Of a DNA stretch of 55,861 nucleotides, positions 43,985 through 53,220 are shown piece by piece. Position numbers and translations under genes: made by a program. Origin of the DNA: Pseudomonadota bacterium. Lineage in GTDB: Bacteria > Pseudomonadota > Alphaproteobacteria > Rhizobiales > Xanthobacteraceae. The notes under the pieces were generated by a model that was given only the letters and a program-made list of their open reading frames with translations, was not told where the DNA came from and searched no databases. Position 1 is the stretch's first letter. Each line of letters starts with the position of its first letter. The stretch lies in assembly GCA_018242205.1 (NCBI GenBank), contig JAFECJ010000029.1:1-55861 (forward strand), read 5' to 3'.

Positions 43985-45055
43985 CTATCCCTGTCCTTCA
44001 TTCAACTCGCCCGGCGCGACGCCGATGAGGCGGCCTTCGCGGTTCGAGCGCTGGGCCGCGTCGATCAGTTGTTGCACGCGGAAGCCGGCCGCGAAATCCG
44101 GCGCAGCGTTGGGCTTATAGCGGGGCTTTTCGACCAGGCAATCGACGAATTTGGCCGCCAGCCGGGAAGCCGGCGCGATGCGTCCGTCCGGCTGGCCGGC
44201 ATCGGCCGGATCCTCGACCGGGATGACTGTCAGTTCGCCCGGCCGCTTGGCATGGCTCAGCACGAAGCCGCGCATGTAGTCCGCGGTGCGGTTGTCCAGC
44301 ACCAGCGTGCCGTCTTCACCGTAGAACTCGATACGATGGCCCGGCCCGCGGAAAGAGGCGCAGCTCATGCTCAGGCTGACCTGCGGACCGTTCGCATATT
44401 GCAGCGCCATCGCCGCCGTGGTGTCGAGGTCGCTGTCGCCGGGCAAGCCGCCGACGCGGGCCTGCAAGCTGGCGAGAGGGCCGGCGAACCATTCAAGATA
44501 GTGGAAACAATGCGAGACGAAGTTGCCGAGCACGCCGCCGCCGTCGTCACGCAAGGTCTTCCAGTTCCGCATCCGGTGCTGGATGGCGTAATTCTCCACG
44601 TGCCAATGGACGGTGACGTGGCGCAGTTTGCCTATCGCGCCGCCGTCGAGCAGCGCCTTGACGCGCTGCCAGGCGGCGATCTCATGAAAGTTGAAGTCGA
44701 TACCGGTCGGCAGGCCGCTCTTGTCGGCCGCGTCGCGCATGGCGCGCGCCTCGTCGAGTGTCGACGCCATCGGCTTCTCGGCGAACACCGGTTTGCCGAC
44801 ATTGAGCGCCGCCAGCGCGATTTCGGTCTGCAGGCTCGGCACCGTGGCGATGATGACGGCGTCGACGTCCTTGTCGGCGATCAGCGCGCGCCAGTCGCCA
44901 TAGGCCTTCGGCACGTTGACGGAGCGGGCGTGCTCGGCGGCGCGTGCCTCGTTGCTGCCCGCCAGCGCGACGACGGTGCACCGCGAATCCATGCGGAATG
45001 CCGGCAGCAGCACGGTGCGTCCGTAATTGAGGCCGACAATGCCGATTCGAATCAC
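43985..45055 (-). CDS. Gfo/Idh/MocA family oxidoreductase
   Basis: A 356-residue NAD(P)-dependent oxidoreductase, probably acting on a nucleotide sugar. The Rossmann start is IRIGIVGLNYGRTVLLPAF, and the family's lysine motif is PVFAEKPMAST. The C-terminal alpha/beta domain is complete. It starts with GTG overlapping the stop of the upstream methyltransferase (GTGA), showing close coupling. Confidence 0.92.
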   Translation of the reverse strand: MIRIGIVGLNYGRTVLLPAFRMDSRCTVVALAGSNEARAAEHARSVNVPKAYGDWRALIADKDVDAVIIATVPSLQTEIALAALNVGKPVFAEKPMASTLDEARAMRDAADKSGLPTGIDFNFHEIAAWQRVKALLDGGAIGKLRHVTVHWHVENYAIQHRMRNWKTLRDDGGGVLGNFVSHCFHYLEWFAGPLASLQARVGGLPGDSDLDTTAAMALQYANGPQVSLSMSCASFRGPGHRIEFYGEDGTLVLDNRTADYMRGFVLSHAKRPGELTVIPVEDPADAGQPDGRIAPASRLAAKFVDCLVEKPRYKPNAAPDFAAGFRVQQLIDAAQRSNREGRLIGVAPGELNEGQG

Positions 45056-45801
45056 GCGATCTCCTTCGGCTTTTCGCCGGACGTGAAGATGAAGGCGCGC
45101 AGCCGGGCCATGAACGAGGGTGCGAACAAGACGCTGTCGACGAGATTATAGAGCGGCAGCAGCCAGCGCAGCTTCGCGGCGGCGATATAGCGGTACTTCA
45201 GGCCGGAGTGATATTCGCAATTCACATGAAAGCCCGCGCGCCGGAATGCATTGAGCAGATCGTCCGCCAGCAACAGCCGCTCGTTGCGCGTGACACCGAT
45301 CGACGAATACAGCGGCGACGACGGATCGCGATACAGATACATCGCCGGGTTCATGCGGTTCGGATCGAAGGCGACGAAGCGACCGCCCGGTTTGAGGATG
45401 CGTTTGATCTCGGTGATGCAAGCGGTCCAGTCGGGCAGGTGGTGCAGCACGCCTGCCAGCACGACGCCGTCGAAACTGTCGTCGGCGAATGGCAGATGTT
45501 CGAGGTCGCCTTCGCGGAAATCGATGTCCGGATAGGTCTCGCGCGCGCTGCGGACGAGGCGGGGGCTCAGATCGAGTCCGATCGCGTCGAAGCCGCGCCG
45601 GCGCAACAGGGCGGTGAAGACGCCGGAGCCGCAGCCGAGATCGGCGATGCGGACGCCAGGCTTGAAGCGGCCGAGCCGGGTCACGATGGCGGCGATGCGT
45701 TCGTTGGTGGCGGGCGTGAAGACGTCGTAGCCCTCCGACGCCGCGTGGCTGTCGAAGAACGCAATTTCGCTTTTCTTGTTCTGCGACAGGGCGGTGGACA
45801 T
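45052..45801 (-). CDS. Class I SAM-dependent methyltransferase
   Basis: A 249-residue methyltransferase of the UbiE/Methyltransf_11 type. Motif I reads VRIADLGCGSGVFTALL, the acidic strand GLDLS, and motif post II VVLAGVLHHLPD. The C-terminal third (LRWLLPLYNLVDSVLFAP) is hydrophobic and may touch membranes, fitting a lipid-linked substrate. First gene of the four-gene minus-strand operon and divergent from the GT-C-like gene across 130 bases. Confidence 0.9.
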   Translation of the reverse strand: MSTALSQNKKSEIAFFDSHAASEGYDVFTPATNERIAAIVTRLGRFKPGVRIADLGCGSGVFTALLRRRGFDAIGLDLSPRLVRSARETYPDIDFREGDLEHLPFADDSFDGVVLAGVLHHLPDWTACITEIKRILKPGGRFVAFDPNRMNPAMYLYRDPSSPLYSSIGVTRNERLLLADDLLNAFRRAGFHVNCEYHSGLKYRYIAAAKLRWLLPLYNLVDSVLFAPSFMARLRAFIFTSGEKPKEIA

Positions 45802-45931
45802 CAGGCGGCTTCTAGCATGGGATTTTGGCCCCGGCCAATGCGCGGCCCGGCGCAGATTTGCGAGATTTTCTAGCCGGTTAATCGTGGCCCGCGATTGGCG
45901 ACCGTGCCGCCTTGATGCTATCTCATGCGCC

Positions 45932-48076
45932 ATGCAATCGGCCCCCGCCAACGCATCGAGCGAGCCGCAGGTTCGGCAGAAAGTCCGGCAGACCGGGCTC
46001 AAGCTCGTCGTGCTGGCCCTGGTCGTCGCGTCGGCCGGTCCGCCGATCATCGACATCGCGATCTATGCGTTGCTGGTCGTCGCGGCGGTGGCGGTTTTCA
46101 CCGGGACCGTGCGCGCCACGCCGCAGGCCTGGGGCGCGGCCTTGGCCATCGCCATCGTCGGCATCGGCGCCCAGGCCGTGTTCGCGCCGCCGCGCATCGC
46201 TGAAGGCTTCAACGTCTTCCTGCCGGGCGGAACGCTGCAGCGCGAGTTGCCGGCGGACGTCTATCGCGCGCTGGCCGACGCCTTCGACAAGCAGTATCCG
46301 CCGGACAAGCGCTGCGATGCCGCCATCCCCGGCTGCTGGCGCCATGAAGGCCCACCCGACCGCGCCTTTGCCTTCGCCGCTGACGGCATCTTCCACCGCT
46401 CGGATATGTCGCGCACTGTCACGTCGTTCGATCTGTCCGATCCGGTCTGGCAACGGTTCGGCTTCATCAACGACATGTGGCTCAACTGGTATCCGGTCAG
46501 CGATGTGCAGCGCGCACGCCGCGACGGCCGCTTCTGGAAAGGCTACGACCGCTGGCGGCTCACCATGCCGTGGTTCGTAACGATCAGACTGCCGGCGGCC
46601 TATGCGGGCGGGCAATTGTGCTGGCGCGGCGAGATTCTATGGGAAGGCGCCGATAATCACTTCGCACCGGCGAGCGGTGACGGTTGCCGCGCCATTACGG
46701 CAGTCGATGCAGGGCGCCGTGTCGTCGGCATCGCCATCAAGCCCGATACGCTGGCGATGCATATGCAGGGACCGCTCAAGGTAAGGCTCCTGCAATGGAC
46801 GCAGCCACTCATCAAGCTGCTGACCGTTGTCGCGTTGGTCATCGCGCTCGTTCGCGTGAAACCGAGGCGCGCCGCCGTGCCGCTCGTCCTGATCGCGCTG
46901 GCCGCGCTGGTGATCGCCATCGACGATGCCAGCTTCCTCGGCGGCGTGCGGCCGTTCGACGGTGGCGACGACGGCATGTTCTACGACAGCGTCGGGCGCG
47001 CCATTCTGCAAAAGCTGCTGGCCGGAGACTGGGCCGGTTTCCTCGAAGGCGGCGAGCGCGTGTTCTATTACGGCGGCCCAGGCCTGCGCTATTTCCGCGC
47101 GCTCGAGCACATCGTGTTCGGCGATTCCTATCTCGGCTATCTCTCGCTTGTTCTCGCGTTTCCGTTGTTCGCGCTGGCGCTGTTCCGCCGCTTCCTGTCG
47201 CCGCCGTGGCCGCTGACGCTTGCCATCCTTTTCGTGATTCCGATCGGCACCATTTTCGGCACCAGTTTCATCGATTACGCCAAATGGGCGGCGCGCGGCT
47301 TTGCCGATCCGATGGCCTATATCCTGTTGATCGCTGGCCTTGTGCCGCTGCTCGGCGACAATGAAGTCGGACCGCGCAACCGTTTCGCTTCGGCATTCTT
47401 CGGGGCGCTATTGATCGTTCTCGGCGTGGCGATGAAGCCGATCGTCGTTGTCGCCGCTTTCGTGGTGCTCGGCGGTGCGTGGCTCTGGGCCGCTCACCTC
47501 AGGCAATGGCGGCGTCTGGCGGGTCTATCGCTCGGCGCCTTGCCGGTGTTCTCCATGGCGCTGCACAACTGGGTGTTCGGCCACGCGCTCGTGTTGTTCA
47601 GTTCGAATGCCCAGGACAGCAACCTTCTGGTGATGCCGCCGTCGGCCTGGCTTGGCGCGATGCGCGAACTGGTGACGTTCGATGTCAGTGGCGGTCTTTT
47701 GCTTCGCGCGATACTGCAGATCGTCCACTGGCTGTCGGGACCGGCCGAGTCGGCCTGGACCGTGCCGCTCAATGCCGCCGGGGTCGCCATGCTCGTCTAT
47801 GTGGTGATCCGCGGCCGCGGCTTCGATCCGTGGCTGCGGCTCATCGGCGGGGCGGCGCTGGCGCAGCATGCGGTCGCGCTTTTCTACGCCGACACCGCGC
47901 GCTACCACTTTCTCACCTGGTTCCTGACGCTCATCGTCTGCGCCGTCTTCGTGCAGCAAGTCGGTCTGGCCTGGCTGACGCGCCGCTATCCGGCGGTGAT
48001 GAGCCGGCTCACGCTCATCCTCTGGCCGCCGCGGCTGGCGGCGGGCATCGGCTGGCTGGAAGGCAAGACAGGCTGA
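45932..48076 (+). CDS. Large GT-C-like membrane protein
   Basis: A 714-residue membrane protein. Three helices lie in residues 24-84, followed by a soluble, probably periplasmic, segment at about 86-288 with four cysteines. From about 290 on there are some ten more helices. The segment FDGGDDGMFYDSVG (Asp346, Asp347) just after a helix resembles the catalytic acidic loop of GT-C glycosyltransferases using polyprenyl-phosphate sugars. I know no named family with this soluble insert. The start ATG lies 52 codons inside a longer open frame. It faces the sugar-modification operon and likely uses its product. Confidence 0.7.
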   Translation: MQSAPANASSEPQVRQKVRQTGLKLVVLALVVASAGPPIIDIAIYALLVVAAVAVFTGTVRATPQAWGAALAIAIVGIGAQAVFAPPRIAEGFNVFLPGGTLQRELPADVYRALADAFDKQYPPDKRCDAAIPGCWRHEGPPDRAFAFAADGIFHRSDMSRTVTSFDLSDPVWQRFGFINDMWLNWYPVSDVQRARRDGRFWKGYDRWRLTMPWFVTIRLPAAYAGGQLCWRGEILWEGADNHFAPASGDGCRAITAVDAGRRVVGIAIKPDTLAMHMQGPLKVRLLQWTQPLIKLLTVVALVIALVRVKPRRAAVPLVLIALAALVIAIDDASFLGGVRPFDGGDDGMFYDSVGRAILQKLLAGDWAGFLEGGERVFYYGGPGLRYFRALEHIVFGDSYLGYLSLVLAFPLFALALFRRFLSPPWPLTLAILFVIPIGTIFGTSFIDYAKWAARGFADPMAYILLIAGLVPLLGDNEVGPRNRFASAFFGALLIVLGVAMKPIVVVAAFVVLGGAWLWAAHLRQWRRLAGLSLGALPVFSMALHNWVFGHALVLFSSNAQDSNLLVMPPSAWLGAMRELVTFDVSGGLLLRAILQIVHWLSGPAESAWTVPLNAAGVAMLVYVVIRGRGFDPWLRLIGGAALAQHAVALFYADTARYHFLTWFLTLIVCAVFVQQVGLAWLTRRYPAVMSRLTLILWPPRLAAGIGWLEGKTG

Positions 48077-48092
48077 TGGTCAGGGAACGGGA

Positions 48093-48167
48093 TGGTGCTG
48101 CCGGAGTGGATTGAACACTCGACCTCCTCATTACCAATGAGGTGCTCTACCACTGAGCTACGGCAGC
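48093..48167 (-). tRNA. tRNA-Thr (anticodon GGT)
   Basis: On the minus strand a 75-base cloverleaf with encoded CCA. The acceptor stem GCTGCCG (5', 48167-48161) pairs with CGGCAGC (48103-48097). The anticodon arm is CTCAT-TGGTAAT-GAG with GGT, and the T arm holds GTTCAATCC. It reads ACC/ACT threonine codons. The 3' end points to the sugar-modification cluster. Confidence 0.96.
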
Positions 48168-48318
48168 AGAAGGGACGCGGGTCAGGGCGCCAGGGCCCCT
48201 CGCGAACGCGGCGGAAACTGCCACAGGCGCCCCTTTAAACGCAAGGCAACCTGAGCACAAGGTCTGAAGATTAGGTGAACTTGCGAAACTGCTGGATCGC
48301 CCAATACATACAGCCACG

Positions 48319-48483
48319 ATGACCGACCAGAACGACCCGCCCCCGAAATCCGGCAAGAACGCCCAGAATGCGGCCCGCGAGGCGCGGCTGGCGGCCGCCT
48401 TGCGGGAAAACCTCAAGCGCCGCAAGGCGCAGGAACGTGCTCGGGACGCCGAAGGGTCGGAAAAGCCGGGCAAACGCGACTAG
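48319..48483 (+). CDS. Small basic helical protein upstream of murA
   Basis: A 54-residue protein, highly charged and almost wholly helical (NAAREARLAAALRENLKRRK). I recall similar short proteins just upstream of murA in Bradyrhizobium relatives, so I consider it real, but its function is unknown. The start codon follows CAGCCACG without a strong ribosome site. 163 bases separate it from murA. Confidence 0.7.
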   Translation: MTDQNDPPPKSGKNAQNAAREARLAAALRENLKRRKAQERARDAEGSEKPGKRD

Positions 48484-48646
48484 GCGGAACCGAAATCGGA
48501 CTTTCGCCGTATTGGCGGGCGATCAGGGGGTGGCGGGGGCCGGTAACCCGTCGGCCAATTTGGCTTTGCGGCGGTAAGGCGGCCGGTCTAGACCGCCCCT
48601 ATATCAGCCGGGATTTTCCGGGCCGGCAGGCTCAAGCGGGGCGACC

Positions 48647-49936
48647 ATGGACCGAATTCGAATCGTCGGCGGCGAGAGGCTCAACGGCACCATTCCGATC
48701 TCCGGCGCCAAGAACGCCACGCTGCCCTTGATGATCGCCAGCCTGCTGACCGAGGACCGGCTTACCCTTGAGAACGTGCCGCGGCTCGCCGACGTCATCC
48801 AGTTGCAGCGCATCCTCGGCAATCACGGCGTCGACGTCATGATCGCCGGCAAGCGCGCCGGCGCCGAGCCGAATATCGGCCGCACCATCGAACTGTCCGC
48901 CAAGCACATCGTCGATACGACGGCGCCGTATGAGCTGGTCTCGACCATGCGCGCCAGCTTCTGGGTCATCGCGCCGCTCGTCGCGCGCATGGGCGAAGCC
49001 AAGGTGTCGATGCCGGGCGGCTGCTCGATCGGCACGCGGCCGGTCGATCTCCTGATCATGGCGCTGGAAAAGCTCGGTGCGCAGATCGAGATCGAAGGCG
49101 GCTACGTCATCGCCCGCGCCAAAAACGGCCTGCGCGGCGGCGAGATCAATTTCCCGAAGGTCACCGTCGGCGGCACGCATACCGCCTTGATGGCCGCGGT
49201 GCTGGCCAAGGGCACCACCGTGATCGACAACGCGGCACGCGAACCGGAAATCACCGACGTCGCCGACTGCCTGACCAAGATGGGCGCGAAGATTTCAGGC
49301 GCCGGCACCTCACGCATCGTCGTCGAGGGCGTCGCAGGGCTCAATGGCGCGCGTCACTCGGTGCTGCCCGACCGCATCGAGATCGGCACCTACGCCATGG
49401 CGGTCGCCATGACCGGCGGCGATGTGCTGCTGCAGCATGCGCGGCCGGAACTGCTGCAGGCCGCGCTCGACGTTATCGCCAAGGCTGGCGCCACCGTGAC
49501 GCCGACCAACGAGGGTATTCGCATTGCCCGCAACGGCAGTGGCCTGAAGCCGGTCGATGTCACCACCGCGCCGTTCCCCGGCTTCCCGACCGACCTGCAG
49601 GCGCAGTTGATGGCGCTGATGACGCGGGCCGAAGGCACGTCGCACATTACCGAGACCATCTTCGAAAACCGCTTCATGCACGTGCAGGAACTGGCTCGCC
49701 TCGGCGCCCAGATTCAGCTCAACGGCGATACCGCCACCATCGAGGGCGTCAAGCGCCTGAAGGGCGCGCCGGTGATGGCAACCGACCTGCGCGCCTCGGT
49801 ATCGTTGGTGATCGCGGCGCTGGCCGCTGAAGGCGAGACCACGGTCAACCGTGTCTATCATCTCGACCGCGGCTTCGAACGGCTGGAGCAGAAGCTCGCG
49901 GCCTGCGGCGCCAATATCGAGCGTATCAGCGGCTAA
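48647..49936 (+). CDS. murA: UDP-N-acetylglucosamine 1-carboxyvinyltransferase
   Basis: A 429-residue cytosolic enzyme transferring enolpyruvate from PEP to UDP-GlcNAc, the first committed step of peptidoglycan synthesis. The Lys22-Asn23 pair is in [11 protein letters not shown], and the PEP-reactive cysteine is Cys126 in [13 protein letters not shown]. The presence of Cys predicts fosfomycin sensitivity of the enzyme. Full length. Confidence 0.98.
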   Translation: MDRIRIVGGERLNGTIPISGAKNATLPLMIASLLTEDRLTLENVPRLADVIQLQRILGNHGVDVMIAGKRAGAEPNIGRTIELSAKHIVDTTAPYELVSTMRASFWVIAPLVARMGEAKVSMPGGCSIGTRPVDLLIMALEKLGAQIEIEGGYVIARAKNGLRGGEINFPKVTVGGTHTALMAAVLAKGTTVIDNAAREPEITDVADCLTKMGAKISGAGTSRIVVEGVAGLNGARHSVLPDRIEIGTYAMAVAMTGGDVLLQHARPELLQAALDVIAKAGATVTPTNEGIRIARNGSGLKPVDVTTAPFPGFPTDLQAQLMALMTRAEGTSHITETIFENRFMHVQELARLGAQIQLNGDTATIEGVKRLKGAPVMATDLRASVSLVIAALAAEGETTVNRVYHLDRGFERLEQKLAACGANIERISG

Positions 49937-50008
49937 CCCGGTATCCGGCCGACCTTGCGGCCACGCGGACCGTTGCCTAGTTTCATGGGGCGACGGGAGC
50001 TTTGAGCC

Positions 50009-50464
50009 ATGGACCGCGTAGCCGCACCTTTGAAATTTGCCGTCCTCGACGAAGAGGACCTCGAAGTCGTCTCGACCCATCTGCAGGACGCGGCCGTCAA
50101 GGTCGCCGACGTGATCTGGCAGCCCAAGGCCAAACGGCTGGTGCTCGGCCTCAATCGCTTCGACTGGGAGCAGGCCATCGCGGAAAGGCCGCAGAATTGC
50201 CGCCGCCGCTCGGCGCTGCGCTTCGAGCGGGTGCAGTCCTTCAAATGCCGCGGCGTCGACCCGACCGGCAAGGATGCGGTGCTCAACCTCCTGGCGGTCG
50301 AGTTCATGCCGACCGACGCGCCGTCCGGCATCGTCAGCCTGATCTTCTCCGGCGACGCCGCCATGCGGCTGGAGGTCGAATGCCTGGAGGTCGAACTGGC
50401 CGATCTGGGGCCGGTCTGGACCTGTACCGGCCGCCCCGTGCACGCCGTCGAGGCCAAGGACTGA
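50009..50464 (+). CDS. DUF2948 family protein
   Basis: A 151-residue protein of the DUF2948 family. Typical features are FAVLDEEDLEVVSTHLQDA at the start and RCSALRFE-like RRRSALRFERV in the middle. Function unknown. It regularly lies between murA and hisD in alphaproteobacteria, as here. GGGAG precedes the ATG. Confidence 0.9.
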   Translation: MDRVAAPLKFAVLDEEDLEVVSTHLQDAAVKVADVIWQPKAKRLVLGLNRFDWEQAIAERPQNCRRRSALRFERVQSFKCRGVDPTGKDAVLNLLAVEFMPTDAPSGIVSLIFSGDAAMRLEVECLEVELADLGPVWTCTGRPVHAVEAKD

Positions 50465-50559
50465 TCGGCCGGCGAGGTTGACGGATCGGGACCCGCACGC
50501 CATTGACCATGGCTGTGGCGGGAATGTCCGCCTGAGCCTGAAACCGAAGCCATTTAGCC

Positions 50560-51861
50560 ATGCCCATTCGCCTAGATGCCCGCCAAACGGATTTCGACCA
50601 GCGCTTCCGCGCTTTTCTCGGCGTCAAACGCGAAGCTGCGGCCGATGTCGAGCAGGCGGTACGCGCCATCATCGCCGACGTGCAGGTGCGGGGTGACCGG
50701 GCGCTGATCGAGCTGACTGTCAAATTCGATCGGGTCGACCTCGGCAAGATTGGTCTGCGCGTCACCGCCGCCGAGGTCGATGCCGCCGTCGCCGCCTGCG
50801 ACAAGGCCGCGCTCGACGCGCTCAAACTCGCGCGCGACCGCATCGAAGCCTATCACCTGCGGCAGAAGCCGAAGGACGACCGCTTCACCGACGCGCTCGG
50901 CGTCGAGCTCGGCACGCGCTGGACCGCCATCGAAGCCGCCGGCCTTTACGTTCCGGGCGGTACGGCCGCTTATCCGTCGTCCGTTCTCATGAACGCGATC
51001 CCGGCCAAGGTCGCCGGCTGCGAACGCCTCGTCATGGTGGTGCCGTCGCCGGATGGCAAACTCGCGCCGTTGGTGCTGGCGGCGGCCAAGCTCGCCGGCG
51101 TCGACGAGATCTACCGCATCGGCGGCGCTCAGGCTGTGGCGGCGCTGGCCTACGGCACCGAGACGATCGCACCGGTGTCGAAGATCGTCGGTCCCGGCAA
51201 TGCCTATGTCGCGGCGGCCAAGCGCGTCGTGTTCGGCCAGGTCGGTATCGACATGATCGCCGGGCCCTCCGAAGTCCTGATCATCGCCGACAAGACCGGC
51301 AATCCGGACTGGATCGCCGCTGATCTTTTGGCGCAGGCCGAGCACGATGTCAGCGCGCAATCGATCCTGATCACCGACGACGAGCGGCTCGCCGCCAACG
51401 TGGAGAAGGCGGTCGAGGCGCAGTTGAAGACACTGCCGCGTGCCGCCGTCGCCGCGCCGTCGTGGCGTGACTTCGGCGCCATCATCCTGGTCGGCCAGAT
51501 CGACGACGCCATTGCGCTGACAGATCGTCTCGCGCCCGAGCATCTCGAGCTCGCGACCGACGATCCCGAACGCTTCGTCGCGCGCATCCGCAATGCCGGC
51601 GCCATCTTCATCGGCGCGCATACGCCTGAGGCTATCGGCGATTACGTCGCCGGCTCCAACCACGTGCTGCCGACGGCGCGCTCGGCGCGCTTCTCGTCCG
51701 GGCTCGGCGTGCTCGATTTCATGAAGCGGACGTCCTTGCTGAAGTGCGGTCCGGAGCAGCTTCGCGCCCTCGGTCCCGCGGCCATCGCGCTCGGCAAGGC
51801 GGAAGGGCTCGATGCCCATTCGCGCTCCGTCGCCATCCGCCTGAACCTGCCGGGGTCCTGA
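50560..51861 (+). CDS. hisD: Histidinol dehydrogenase
   Basis: A 433-residue zinc enzyme catalysing the last two oxidations of histidine synthesis. Features are [17 protein letters not shown], the NAD region [26 protein letters not shown], the metal-site segment [13 protein letters not shown], and the C-terminal [14 protein letters not shown]. Full length. UPF0262 starts one base after its stop. Confidence 0.98.
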   Translation: MPIRLDARQTDFDQRFRAFLGVKREAAADVEQAVRAIIADVQVRGDRALIELTVKFDRVDLGKIGLRVTAAEVDAAVAACDKAALDALKLARDRIEAYHLRQKPKDDRFTDALGVELGTRWTAIEAAGLYVPGGTAAYPSSVLMNAIPAKVAGCERLVMVVPSPDGKLAPLVLAAAKLAGVDEIYRIGGAQAVAALAYGTETIAPVSKIVGPGNAYVAAAKRVVFGQVGIDMIAGPSEVLIIADKTGNPDWIAADLLAQAEHDVSAQSILITDDERLAANVEKAVEAQLKTLPRAAVAAPSWRDFGAIILVGQIDDAIALTDRLAPEHLELATDDPERFVARIRNAGAIFIGAHTPEAIGDYVAGSNHVLPTARSARFSSGLGVLDFMKRTSLLKCGPEQLRALGPAAIALGKAEGLDAHSRSVAIRLNLPGS

Positions 51862-51862
51862 C

Positions 51863-52360
51863 ATGAGCGACAAGAAGCCGACGCCGGCGGCGATGAAGCA
51901 ACGTCTTGTCGGCGTGACTTTGGACGAGGCCTCGATCGGCCGCTCGAACCCCGATGTCGAACACGAACGCGCGGTCGCGATCTACGATCTGCTCGAGCAG
52001 AATCTTTTCAAGCCGGTTGATCATGACAGCGGGCCTTACACGCTGAATCTCAGCATCAACGACAACAGGCTGGTCTTCGATATTCGCCTCGAGGACGGCA
52101 CGCCGGTCATGGCGCATCTGTTCTCGCTGTCGCCTTTGCGCCGGATCGTGAAGGACTACTACATGATCTGCGACAGCTACTATCAGGCGATCCGCACGGC
52201 GACGCCCGACAAGATCGAAGCGATCGACATGGGCCGGCGCGGCATTCACAACGAAGGCTCGCGCATCCTGATGGAGCGGCTCAAGGACAAGGTGACGCTC
52301 GACATGGACACCGCGCGTCGCCTGTTCACGCTGATCTGCGTCCTGCACTGGAAGGGGTGA
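51863..52360 (+). CDS. UPF0262 family protein
   Basis: A 165-residue protein of the UPF0262 family, restricted to alphaproteobacteria, function unknown. Conserved stretches are [39 protein letters not shown] and [19 protein letters not shown]. Start placed at 51863, directly after hisD, so translation is coupled. Confidence 0.93.
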   Translation: MSDKKPTPAAMKQRLVGVTLDEASIGRSNPDVEHERAVAIYDLLEQNLFKPVDHDSGPYTLNLSINDNRLVFDIRLEDGTPVMAHLFSLSPLRRIVKDYYMICDSYYQAIRTATPDKIEAIDMGRRGIHNEGSRILMERLKDKVTLDMDTARRLFTLICVLHWKG

Positions 52361-52391
52361 GCGTCATGATTGGCGCTCGTACCTATCTCCG

Positions 52392-52475
52392 CTCACCCCC
52401 GCGAAAGCGGGGGTCTAGATTCAGGCAAGCGTGTTTGGCAAAGGCTGGGTCCCCGCATCCGCGGGGACGAGCGGA
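52392..52475. repeat. Intergenic repeat with two GC hairpins
   Basis: Left hairpin CCCCCGC-GAAA-GCGGGGG (52396-52413) and right hairpin GTCCCCGC-ATCC-GCGGGGAC (52449-52468), 35 bases apart. This pair of hairpins is a common extragenic repeat in Rhizobiales. It ends seven bases before the phosphatase start codon. Confidence 0.85.
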
Positions 52476-52481
52476 ACAATA

Positions 52482-52937
52482 ATGGCCCCCTCGCGGCCGC
52501 AGGCAGTGTTGTTCGCGTGCGGTTATAACGCCGTGCGCTCGCCGATGGCCGAAGGCCTGTTCAAACAGTTGTTCGGCAAGTCGGTCTATGTGCAGTCGGC
52601 TGGCGTGCAGAAGGGCGATCTCGATCCCTTCGCCGTCGCCGTGATGGACGAACTCGGCATCGACATTTCACGGCACCGGCCGATTGACTTCGAGGAGCTG
52701 GAAGACCTCGAAGGCTTCAACTTCGATCTCATCGTCACGTTGTCGCCGCCAGCGCATCACAAGGCGCTGGATCTCACGCGCACGGTGGCCTCCGACGTCG
52801 AATACTGGCCGACGGTCGATCCGACCGGCATCGAAGGCTCGCGCGAGCAGAAGCTCGAGGCCTATCGCGCTGTCCGCGATCAGTTGCTGAAGCAGATCCG
52901 CGACCGCTTCGGCACCGAGGGTCGGGGGAATGAGTAG
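52482..52937 (+). CDS. Low-molecular-weight protein tyrosine phosphatase family
   Basis: A 151-residue LMW-PTP/arsenate-reductase-like protein. The P-loop is FACGYNAVRSPMAEG (Cys-x5-Arg-Ser), and the acid Asp lies in YWPTVDPTGIEGS. Whether the substrate is a phosphoprotein or arsenate is unclear. I chose the ATG at 52482; the open frame upstream is only the hairpin repeat, and the ribosome site (GAGCGGAA) comes from the repeat's end. Confidence 0.9.
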   Translation: MAPSRPQAVLFACGYNAVRSPMAEGLFKQLFGKSVYVQSAGVQKGDLDPFAVAVMDELGIDISRHRPIDFEELEDLEGFNFDLIVTLSPPAHHKALDLTRTVASDVEYWPTVDPTGIEGSREQKLEAYRAVRDQLLKQIRDRFGTEGRGNE

Positions 52938-52956
52938 GGCGGTGCGTCAATCGCGC

Positions 52957-53106
52957 TTCCCCTCTCCCCTCGTGGGAGAGGGTGGCGAGCAGCGATAGCT
53001 GCGAGCCGGGTGAGGGGGCGGCGCCAGACGTGATCCTGACCCCTCACCCGCCCTCGTTCGGCTTCGCCTTCGCTCGGGCACCCTCTCCCCCAAGGGGAGA
53101 GGGGAA
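52957..53106. repeat. Long intergenic inverted repeat
   Basis: A 150-base symmetrical element. It opens with CCCTCTCCC/GGGAGAGGG (52960-52982) and closes with CTCTCCCC-CAA-GGGGAGAG (53083-53101), with CCGGGTGAGGGG in the left half answered by CCCCTCACCCG in the right. This type is common in alphaproteobacterial genomes. Apart from it I see nothing between the phosphatase and maf (52938-53220); in particular no infA. Confidence 0.85.
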
Positions 53107-53220
53107 AGAGGAGAGCCCGCGCCGCTTCTTACCCTGTCGTTTGCGCTTCCCCCCTCCATCCGCTAGTTTCCGCGGCCATTCGAACGCTTTATTCATTCCC
53201 CTGGCGGTATCGTTAACCCC

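Noticed and set aside
43235..45151. 638-codon plus-strand frame over the sugar operon
   Set aside because: Antisense to two genes with clear NAD-binding motifs and translational coupling.
41560..48167. Integrated element with att sites at tRNA-Thr
   Set aside because: No integrase, and I could not find a copy of the tRNA 3' end near the far border; kept only as a weak hypothesis.
52947..53159. 70-codon minus-strand frame before maf
   Set aside because: It is only the translation of the long inverted repeat.
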